Assembly: GCF_958295425.1 (NCBI RefSeq)
Contig: NC_081142.1
Location: forward strand, 3,800,917-3,864,916
Reading direction: 5' to 3'
DNA length: 64,000 bases
Source: Solea solea
Taxonomy: Eukaryota; Chordata; Actinopteri; Pleuronectiformes; Soleidae
The translations under genes and the position numbers were made by a program. Under the pieces are notes generated by a model. That model worked only from the letters and a program-made list of their open reading frames with translations. It was not told where the DNA came from and did no database searches. Below are positions 59,301 to 64,000 of the stretch, piece after piece (position 1 is the first letter of the stretch; every line of letters begins with the position of its first letter).

Positions 59301-62156
59301 TTCCTGTCTCCCAATTGTGTCTTACAAAATTGCCTACACCAACCAATCAAGTTGCAGTTCACATTGCTAATTGTTAAGTAAACTGTATAAATTCACACAC
59401 CACAATTGTTATGCCCAACAGCAAAGAAGATCAATACAATGACCACATCAATTCATTGTCTAACTTTATATTCAGTACAATGCATTGTGTCATTATCTTC
59501 TCCTCTGTTTTTGTCATATAGCAGTGAATAAAAGTCAGAAAAATCGATCTTACTGAAACAATATGTTGCTGTCGTGCCAACCTCTGATCCTTTAGATATA
59601 AAATCTCATCATTTCCCCACAACATCAGTATTTTAGTGTGAAATCAGGAATTTAGTGAGTTGCAGCCAAAAACATATTTTCTGAGGCCACAATAAACTTG
59701 ATCCTTAAATCTAAGTGAACTTTTGCACAAAATATAAATAAGATTCCTCAAGGCATATGAGATGTCTTATTTATTAGAAAGAAGCAGATGGATAATACAA
59801 AAGCACAATGCCTCTGGTCACAGCTGCTGTCAGCATTGAGGCATAAAAACCCGACAGATGCTGCATGAAAATCCCTTGCTGTGAAATTGGCAATTTTGTT
59901 TGATAAAGGTTAAATTATCAAAAGTATTACAATTAACACAAGACAAATTTGATCAAGATTACATTCTAGACATCTGGATGCTGGATGCATTAGGTGTATG
60001 CAAAAATGACATAAATAAACAAAGAGAACCTGCATAAAGATTATAAATACACTAGTTCAGTATAAGATACTGTAGGATGTTGTTTCACTTTCACTTTGGT
60101 CAACTCAAGTACAAAAAGACATATCTTTGCATTTGACCTACTTGTATATTGCTACAAAGATAGCTGTGGTTTAAGTCTTATCTGATGGGACTTTGACTCA
60201 GGGGTGTTGATGTGAGATTAATGGAATTTCTTCAATGGTTCTGAAAGCTCTGAAAAACTAAATGTATGTGTTTTTTCAGAAACAATGTTTATCATATTGT
60301 AGACTTCTCTGTCAAGACTGCATCATAACTACTTTAAGTGTTATCCAATTTTGTGGGAACATAAAGTCTGGGTCAATGCCAGTACAAAATGTCATAAAAT
60401 GTTTTATTATTCACTGAAACCCCTTAAAAACACATAATTAGAGTAAGAGATGCCCTTTCTCTTGCAACCACTGTTACAAATCAACCATTTCCTTGTTATT
60501 TACTGCTTTGGCCTTATGTTGAACCAAGAAAACTCTTGATTGCTATGGCTTTTCTACTTTTAGACAGGCTAATCATAAGAATTATACTGACAGTCTGTTT
60601 GGTAACCCATGGCTGCTCTTCTTTAAAACTCATTATCATAGCATATTGTGTAATAATATGGTTCATATTATAGTTCTCATCAATTCAGCCCAAATATACT
60701 TCAGATTAGAAACTCACTGGTCTGTGTCATTACTTTTAGCTCTATTCATACAATGGCAACTATAAGGAATTGGCTGGATGGACGCAGAAATAGAAAATGC
60801 AAATGATGGGTGAGTGGGTGGGGTAAATACATAAGTGAGCTAAAGGCTGCACCTTAATTTGACTGTGCATTTCTAAGCATCTCCCGTTCTGCAATAAATG
60901 TCCTGCTCTTACAGTTGTATCCCTTGTGGGATGGTTAATCCTAGAGACACCAAATTATGCAAAGAAGCTTAAAAATGGCTGAAGAACATTTTCACATCTT
61001 CATTATGTTCTGGAAATACATCTCACTTCCTAATCAAAGCATGACTGATAATTAAAACTGATATCTGAAGATGCATTTTGGAAAGCTTAGACGAAATTCA
61101 AATTATAGTGTCTTATTAATAACATGCCTTCACAGGAACAGGGCCGGTACTGCTGCAGTCGTCTAGACAACACTAAGCTTTAATCAGGCTGCTCTTTGGT
61201 TAATTATGTTGAGCCCAATGCTCACGGAGGACGAGATGAAAGAAGAGGGTGGGAGGTGTGCTACTTTGTGTTTGAGTAGGGTAAGGAAGGCTGAAGGTGT
61301 TCATGTTTGCTCTTGTTGGGATTGCAGAATGTGTGTGTGTACCTCTTTAGGACTTTTTCTGGCTATGCAAATCTGAGTGTGTCTGTGTAACTTTGATGCA
61401 AGCATAAAAATACCAGATATTTAACACCAACCTGGGGGAAATCTCCATTTCTAGGAAGGTTGAGGCTGGAAAAGTCCACGTCAGGGAATCCCGAGTACAC
61501 ATCCATGTGCACATCCGGAGTGGTGGTGGTAGTGCTGCTGTTAAAGTGGTATTGCCTGGAGGGAAAAGGAGATACTTTATGTGATAAATTGCTACTTAGC
61601 CAGGTAAAAAATAAAAAAAATAAAACACGCTATGTTCCTCAACCTCATACACTTAAAAACAGCCAGTTGCAAACAAAAATATGCTTCTCCACAAGAGAAA
61701 TGAGGGGTACACAACAAAGCAATTGTCAAAGTGCATAAGACATTAAAGTGTTTTCACAACAAAAGATATGTTGCTGTTACAGTAATACATGTTTGTCTTG
61801 TAAAGTCAAAACAATATAAGATAGCAATACAGTACTTTCATAACAATAACTGGTGTAAAACTAAAAAAAACCCACTTAACTAGTTAATACGAGCCCTTTA
61901 TTGGTGACACATTGAAATGATTACTTAAATTATAGAATAGAAAGATAACGGTGACAATTAGTGATAATAACTAAATAAAAAATGTATATGTAAGTGTTAA
62001 ACAACCAAAGAAGCAAATCATACAAAGAGAAGAAATGCAAATACATTAGATGTATCATCATTTAGGAAAATAGACATGGACAGAGAAGGAGAGAGGTAAG
62101 AACTAGTCCGACCTGCAGTGAAGATCCAACATCCACCTTGTGTCAACTCCTAACAT
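22437..62156 (-). CDS. sbno2: Strawberry notch homolog 2, complete reading frame over 30 coding exons
   Basis: Encodes a nuclear helicase-like transcriptional co-regulator of the strawberry notch family. In mammals SBNO2 acts in the IL-10/STAT3 anti-inflammatory response and in osteoclast fusion (from memory). The 30 coding exons total 4,881 nt and give 1,626 residues plus stop, with every junction in phase. Landmarks: motif [11 protein letters not shown] (about 250-259), DECH (360-363), SAT motif ASATG (about 392-396), acidic/Ser linker (about 602-662), [11 protein letters not shown] (790-800), conserved C-terminal domain to about 1158, then a 468-residue extension with polyglutamine. SBNO1 is excluded by the short acidic N-terminus and by [17 protein letters not shown], which matches SBNO2. 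Human SBNO2 is about 1,366 residues, so this protein is longer, mostly at the C-terminus. Whether it is the a or b fish paralogue cannot be told. Confidence 0.96.
22869..23059 (-). repeat. sbno2: Interrupted CAG minisatellite encoding polyglutamine in sbno2
   Basis: On the coding strand, CAG (and at the start some CAA) runs of 11, 4, 7, 8 and 13 glutamines are separated by four copies of a 15-nt spacer encoding R/H-LQAS. The spacer and its flanking CAGs form a tandem unit with nearly identical DNA, so the array grew by unit duplication as well as triplet slippage. It spans about residues 1421-1484. The plus strand reads as polyalanine/polyserine shadow frames, which are not genes. Confidence 0.95.
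23894..23954. repeat. AAT/AAC trinucleotide microsatellite
   Basis: ATA/ATAAC triplets interrupted by one GTT, about 50 bases into the intron beyond the last sbno2 acceptor. It lies close enough to the splice site that length changes could affect the branch-point region. Confidence 0.95.
24149..24210. repeat. Short AT-rich inverted repeat, possible hAT terminal fragment
   Basis: CAGGGGTGTAAAA near 24150 resembles the terminal sequence of some fish hAT elements. It is followed by 12-base arms AATCGATAATCA and TGATTATCGATT (24180-24191 and 24196-24207) around GTGA. No second terminus was found, so the transposon reading is weak. Confidence 0.4.
24726..28708 (-). CDS. sbno2: sbno2 exons for the conserved C-terminal domain
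   Basis: Eight exons: 28600-28708, 28443-28514, 28173-28316, 27725-27819, 26467-26559, 25574-25705, 25077-25153 and 24726-24916. They read through recognisable SBNO2 blocks: [82 protein letters not shown] and [15 protein letters not shown]. The 28443-28514 exon ([16 protein letters not shown]) is the least like human SBNO2. All junctions are GT-AG and in phase. No catalytic motif lies here; this region is specific to the strawberry notch family and its biochemical role is unknown. Confidence 0.95.
26932..26990. repeat. Perfect 25-bp inverted repeat with 9-base loop
   Basis: The left arm TTTACACACTTTTTGG... (26932-26956) and right arm (26966-26990) are exact reverse complements, separated by CCCTGGTAA. 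Wobble and bulged pairing could extend the stem a few bases. It sits in the sbno2 intron 26560-27724. The origin is unknown: it could be a palindromic MITE core, a template-switch product or an RNA hairpin. Confidence 0.95.
28815..33106 (-). CDS. sbno2: sbno2 exons for the C-terminal helicase-like half
   Basis: Four exons: 32975-33106, 32761-32896, 30263-30375 and 28815-28886. They encode [20 protein letters not shown], then [20 protein letters not shown], the motif VI region [25 protein letters not shown] (split by a phase-1 intron of 2.4 kb), [20 protein letters not shown] and [20 protein letters not shown]. The arginine-rich QxxGRxxR motif is the nucleotide-sensing element in SF2-type helicases and is intact. 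This is the most conserved block of the gene against human SBNO1 and SBNO2. Confidence 0.96.
28887..32760 (-). other. Two large sbno2 introns within the helicase-like half
   Basis: Introns 28887-30262 and 30376-32760. The first is unremarkable AT-rich sequence with a T-run near 29839-29853. The second carries a SINE-like element at about 31738-31870 and a GT/GA-rich stretch near 32262-32302. No exon is missing between the flanking coding blocks. Confidence 0.6.
31738..31870 (+). mobile_element. tRNA-like SINE fragment
   Basis: Contains GTTCGAATCC, a match to the RNA polymerase III B box, preceded by GAAGCTCAGAGCAAGAAGG and followed by GGACCAAGGCCTTTC. I recognise this layout from a widespread teleost SINE. 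It is truncated and lies antisense to sbno2. Boundaries are approximate. Confidence 0.6.
33198..35078 (-). CDS. sbno2: sbno2 exons for the basic/acidic linker
   Basis: Three exons: 34996-35078, 34071-34253 and 33198-33319. The first ends in a basic cluster (KQRREK, NKRKR) continuing into KPRGRQTK, a plausible nuclear localisation signal. The second then turns acidic: [19 protein letters not shown]. The third reads [21 protein letters not shown]. The layout matches the human SBNO2 linker (RGAGSKRKRRPRGRG then SDDSSTESD, from memory). Confidence 0.95.
34406..34904 (+). mobile_element. Degenerate, internally deleted Tc1/mariner-type transposon
   Basis: A fragment from about 34562 reads [17 protein letters not shown], which I recognise from the helix-turn-helix part of a Tc1-like fish transposase; later pieces (CLVDA-like, TRYNQ-like) appear in shifted frames with stops. 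The left end reads CACCGGCCACTTTA and the right end TAATAAAGTGACCTAG, roughly inverse. The catalytic part is missing, so it is inactive. It lies in the sbno2 intron 34254-34995, antisense to the gene. Confidence 0.7.
35652..38257 (-). CDS. sbno2: sbno2 exons for the N-terminal helicase-like (AAA-type) half
   Basis: Eight exons: 38124-38257, 37831-37921, 37539-37682, 36837-36954, 36637-36742, 36308-36461, 36051-36227 and 35652-35749. They carry motif I ([17 protein letters not shown]), [31 protein letters not shown], the DECH box ([12 protein letters not shown]), the SAT motif ([12 protein letters not shown]), [55 protein letters not shown] and [21 protein letters not shown]-binding and hydrolysis motifs look intact, although biochemical helicase activity of the family is not established to my knowledge. 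Confidence 0.97.
38339..40903 (-). CDS. sbno2: sbno2 exons for the acidic N-terminal region
   Basis: Four exons: 40727-40903, 39443-39529, 38610-38715 and 38339-38499. The first gives [19 protein letters not shown] and LDTVPTLWD, which align with human SIFSSSVDSLSDIVDTPDF and VSTIWDDN (from memory). The second gives [19 protein letters not shown]. The third is strongly acidic ([16 protein letters not shown]). The fourth opens the conserved region with [19 protein letters not shown] and [14 protein letters not shown]. Short hydrophobic-in-acidic motifs suggest transactivation-type interaction surfaces; this is inference. Confidence 0.95.
39530..40726 (-). other. sbno2 intron with a TG microsatellite at its upstream end
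   Basis: About 1.2 kb, AT-rich, with no exon seen. A (TG)12-13 run at 40691-40715 starts just below the donor of the exon at 40727. Confidence 0.7.
40691..40715. repeat. TG microsatellite next to an sbno2 donor site
   Basis: About 12 uninterrupted TG units, 12 bases from the exon edge at 40727. On the transcript strand this is a CA repeat just after the 5' splice site, a position where CA repeats can bind hnRNP L. Confidence 0.95.
41283..41322. repeat. TG microsatellite
   Basis: Twenty uninterrupted TG units. A CA-rich tract lies about 160 bases to the left (41093-41128), so the two could pair when single-stranded. Confidence 0.95.
41945..42130 (-). mobile_element. tRNA-like SINE, family shared with the copy at 55.1 kb
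   Basis: On the minus strand it reads a B-box-like GAGTTCAAATC, then TGAGCAAGGTACCCAACCCC, a block rich in TGCACCCAGTGTG, and a tail GATGGGTCAAATGCAGAGG with TCAAATTCACTG. This order is typical of a common teleost SINE. The 5' head is diverged. Boundaries are approximate. Confidence 0.65.
48470..48660 (-). mobile_element. tRNA-like SINE, same family as the copy at 31.7 kb
   Basis: On the minus strand: GACACAGCAGCTCAGTG, then CAGGGAGGTCCTGGGTTCGAATC (a good B box), then AGTTTGCAGATTTTCC and CTTCCCACAGTCC. It is longer than the 31.7-kb copy and shares the same head and B-box order. The plus-strand open frame over it is a shadow. Confidence 0.65.
50933..50992 (-). CDS. sbno2: Candidate alternative first coding exon of sbno2
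   Basis: Twenty codons beginning [10 protein letters not shown] and ending PLPK lead into donor CCCAAG|GTACTGG in phase 0. The next coding exon (40903 downward) starts in phase 0, so splicing would replace the first 56 residues with this short N-terminus and leave the helicase region unchanged. It cannot be an internal exon of the main transcript: joined in phase 0 from the upstream exon through the only obvious acceptor (CCCCCCAG), it hits TAA. Mammalian SBNO2 has isoforms with alternative N-termini (from memory), which makes this reasonable. Confidence 0.55.
51374..51488. promoter_or_regulatory. GAGT repeat and purine-rich tract upstream of the alternative sbno2 exon
   Basis: Eight or nine GAGT/GTGA units are followed by a nearly pure purine plus strand (GAGAGAGAG, GGGGAGGGG, GGGGAGAGG) for about 80 bases. 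It lies about 400-500 bases upstream of the candidate alternative start codon, where GAGA-type and Sp1/MAZ-like G-runs often sit in promoters. The promoter role is inferred from position. Confidence 0.4.
51489..57578 (-). other. Giant sbno2 intron 2, middle
   Basis: Mostly AT-rich unique-looking sequence with TG microsatellites near 54395-54410 and 54605-54640, and a SINE copy at about 55070-55260. Open frames are short. No exon was recognised. Confidence 0.5.
55070..55260 (+). mobile_element. tRNA-like SINE 3' part, family of the 41.9-kb copy, opposite orientation
   Basis: Reads GAGCAAGGCACCCAATTCCC, then ATTGCTCCCTGGGCGCAGAC, TGCCCACTGCTCC and the tail GGATGGGTTAAATGCAGAAG with TCAAATTCACTATCACT. 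The same blocks occur in reverse orientation at 41.9 kb. The promoter-bearing head is missing or unrecognisable. Confidence 0.65.
57587..58821 (-). mobile_element. Non-autonomous hAT transposon with intact ends and 8-bp target duplication
   Basis: Ends TAGGGATGCACCGATAT and (inverse) ATATCGTGCATCCCTA bound a 1,235-bp element flanked by perfect GTTTAAAT direct repeats (57579-57586 and 58822-58829), the 8-bp duplication typical of hAT. Subterminal regions are packed with CCGATA/TATCGG motifs. Inside, a minus-strand open frame (about 58410-58694) retains part of a BED zinc finger: CNTC at about 58520-58535 and FNTTNL after it, but the histidine half is lost (MSFEKPPP). The remaining transposase, including the catalytic and dimerisation regions, is absent, so it would need a transposase in trans. 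Confidence 0.9.
58830..61431 (-). other. Giant sbno2 intron 2, 5' end
   Basis: About 2.6 kb of AT-rich sequence between the hAT element and the second coding exon. I see no repeat family or exon in it. Confidence 0.55.
61432..62156 (-). CDS. sbno2: sbno2 first two coding exons of the main transcript
   Basis: Exon 1 coding part 62113-62156 starts at the ATG at 62156 ([14 protein letters not shown]) and ends phase 2 at CTGCAG|GTCGGA. Exon 2 is 61432-61555 and reads [20 protein letters not shown] then [19 protein letters not shown], ending phase 0. The split codon AG+G gives Arg, and the phase fit supports the pairing. Human SBNO2 starts MLAVGPAMDRDYPQ (from memory), so the first residues are only loosely alike. 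If this ATG were wrong, an in-frame Met in exon 2 (HMDVY) could serve. Confidence 0.78.
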
Positions 62157-64000
62157 TCTCCCTTCAGCCCAGAGTAAATGCACACGTCTACAGATCTCAG
62201 ACTAGGAACTGTTTTCAGTTTCTGGCTGAGTACAACTCTCATAACACAGCAAACCCACAGTAAAAACAGTGGTGGAGCTACACAAAAAATGAAAGCAAAA
62301 GTAAACCTCCATAGGGTGGAACGTGTTTCTCTTATCCAATCAAGTGTCAGGACTCCGGCTCAGAGATAATGAGCTTGGCCAAACCTATTCATAGGATTTG
62401 GCTCTGTATACTCAACCACAGGCCAGAGATCAGCGAGACTGATTGATTTAAGTTCAAAACACACCAAGAGGATGAAAGGGCAGCCCCAAGCTAGTATATT
62501 GAAGCGTGTCTATTAAAACCATGGACCCTTTGATATTTCTTTTTAAGAACAATTACATGCAGAAAATTCAAAATATAACGATTCATTTTCATATCAAATA
62601 TACTTGCTGCAACAGCTGCAGAACAATATACAGCAAGACAGACATCAGACAGCCAACAAAGGACGTAAAGTCACGCAATATAAAAAAAGAAACAAATAAA
62701 AAGAGAAGAATATTGCACCTGCCCTAAAAATAACTTAAACATGTCGGTAAGACCAGATATAATAATAAAATTACTTATAATAATAATAATGATAACAATA
62801 ATAATTATGATAATAAAATACTGTAAAAACAAACCACTAAGTGCAAAATGTGTAAAAGTAAAGTGACAGTGGTGGCTAACTTGTTTCCTTCTTGGAATAA
62901 ATGAGCTTGAGATGTTAGTTTTACATTTGCTTATTAAATCATTTAATGATGTTTTAAAGACTTCCCTAGATTATCATAAATATCACTGGGCTGTAAAACT
63001 GGGCTGTGTGTTTTTTTTCCTTTTGGTTTTATGTTGACAGTGATCACTGGTGGATTATTGTTTGTTTTTGATGGCAAGTTTAAGTGATTGTTGTTTTCTG
63101 CAGTCATGCAAATAAAAAGGTTACATGCTGTGTGACATTCAAATATTGGCCTTCACACTGGAAAAAAAGACATGTCCTCTTGTATAATCATAAGGGGAAA
63201 ATATGGTCATGAGATCCTTCTGGTAAAGAACCCGTTTAGATCTCTTAAAGATGAATAGTAAAAATCATCGACAGTGGAAATCCCCTTCATGGCCCTTTAG
63301 TTAGCAGTGACATGACAGTGATATTATTATAGCAGAATCCTTGGCAGGTCTGCATCAGCTACCTTCCAACAGCATAAGCCAGTTAAGGGCTCCTGGCAAA
63401 GGCAACGAGTGACATGTAGCCTTCTGATAGCACACAGTCTGCAGATGATCACATGAACCTTTGTTTATGTGTGGCTGAAAACATACTGACATAAGAGTAT
63501 CAGTGAACTACTGTGTATTTCAAACAAATAAGATTCAACAATGAGAATTAATGGTGCAATTTATCATGAAATAACTGCAAGTTATTTACTCTTCACACTT
63601 TACATTAGCAGGGATTATGTATGTGTGGGGCAAATTCATTACTTTAATTTATTTGTGGAGACAGAAAGAGTATTAAGCTCGTGTTAGTGTCATTTAAATA
63701 AAAATGAGACTTTAATTTGAATCGTGAGAAATAAAATCACACCACAGTGATTAGCTGTTTACTAGAACATCTATTTTATAACCTAAGACTGTACTGCAAG
63801 GGTGACACCAGATAATAACCAACTGCTACGATTCCTTGGACCAACTCTTGCTTCATGTGAATTCAGCCATGAAATATAAATCTGACGCTTGCAGCAGTGT
63901 GCAAAAAGTGAACTTTGAGTCATAAAACAGGGGAATATCCCAGTGTGCAGCTGCAGGCAACAGTGAATAACACAAAGATGGCAGGCAGTGGGTTCGGCTA
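62157..64000 (-). other. sbno2 5' UTR and upstream sequence
   Basis: No CpG-rich promoter is visible. The start exon's 5' UTR boundary is unclear, so further non-coding exons and the promoter may lie beyond the right edge. An AAT/ATAA microsatellite lies at about 62758-62820. Otherwise nothing recognisable. Confidence 0.45.
62758..62820. repeat. TAA/AAT microsatellite
   Basis: Imperfect TAA triplets with GATAA and CAATAA interruptions over about 60 bases. Confidence 0.9.

Noticed and set aside
1..64000. CRISPR array, operon structure, tRNA or rRNA genes
   Set aside because: No regularly spaced direct repeats, no rRNA-like sequence, and the B-box matches found belong to SINEs without a foldable tRNA. 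The sequence is eukaryotic throughout.

Overview
The window is vertebrate nuclear DNA, almost certainly from a teleost fish. The genes are split into many short exons with compact GT-AG introns. The two recognisable proteins are vertebrate-type TJP3/ZO-3 and SBNO2, and the introns hold typical fish repeats: a 5'-truncated LINE, tRNA-like SINEs, a Tc1-type relic, a hAT element with an intact 8-bp target duplication, and many CA/TA/AAT microsatellites. Both genes lie on the minus strand, head to tail, with sbno2 upstream of tjp3. I assembled the exons by hand from splice sites, reading phase and remembered human homologues; no alignment was run.

tjp3 (about 17.7 kb down to the left edge) is 3'-truncated by the window. 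A probable non-coding first exon lies at 17.5-17.7 kb. An alternative start exon lies at 13.1 kb, followed by exons for PDZ1, a basic linker, PDZ2 and a very long PDZ2-PDZ3 linker. PDZ3, SH3 and guanylate-kinase-like exons must lie beyond base 1. The long linker is the most unusual thing here: five successive units of 66, 62, 63, 58 and 54 codons. Four units are split over an A exon and a B exon, and one is a single fused exon. Every unit has identical outer splice phase. This looks like a tandemly duplicated, frame-neutral exon-pair cassette inside a tight-junction scaffold.

The sbno2 reading frame (62,156 down to 22,437) is complete: 30 coding exons, 4,881 nt, 1,626 residues plus stop, with all phases consistent. 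It encodes a strawberry-notch-type nuclear helicase-like co-regulator with motif [11 protein letters not shown], a DECH box, SAT and [11 protein letters not shown]. The last exon carries a long C-terminal extension with an interrupted polyglutamine minisatellite. Intron 2 is 20.5 kb and contains a candidate alternative first coding exon with its own ATG, below a purine-rich tract. The 3' UTR probably runs to about 19.17 kb, leaving about 1.4 kb before the tjp3 promoter.

Region by region: 0.1-0.9 kb LINE tail; 1.1-6.3 kb tjp3 cassette; 6.5-8.7 kb PDZ exons; 8.7-17.5 kb 5' introns with CCTAACC-rich repeats and a TA microsatellite; 17.5-17.8 kb promoter; 17.8-19.2 kb intergenic; 19.2-22.4 kb sbno2 3' UTR; 22.4-40.9 kb the bulk of sbno2, with a perfect 25-bp hairpin at 26.9 kb and a Tc1-like relic at 34.4 kb; 40.9-61.4 kb giant intron with SINEs, alternative exon and hAT; 61.4-62.2 kb start exons; 62.2-64.0 kb 5' flank. 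I found no tRNA, rRNA, CRISPR array or other protein gene.
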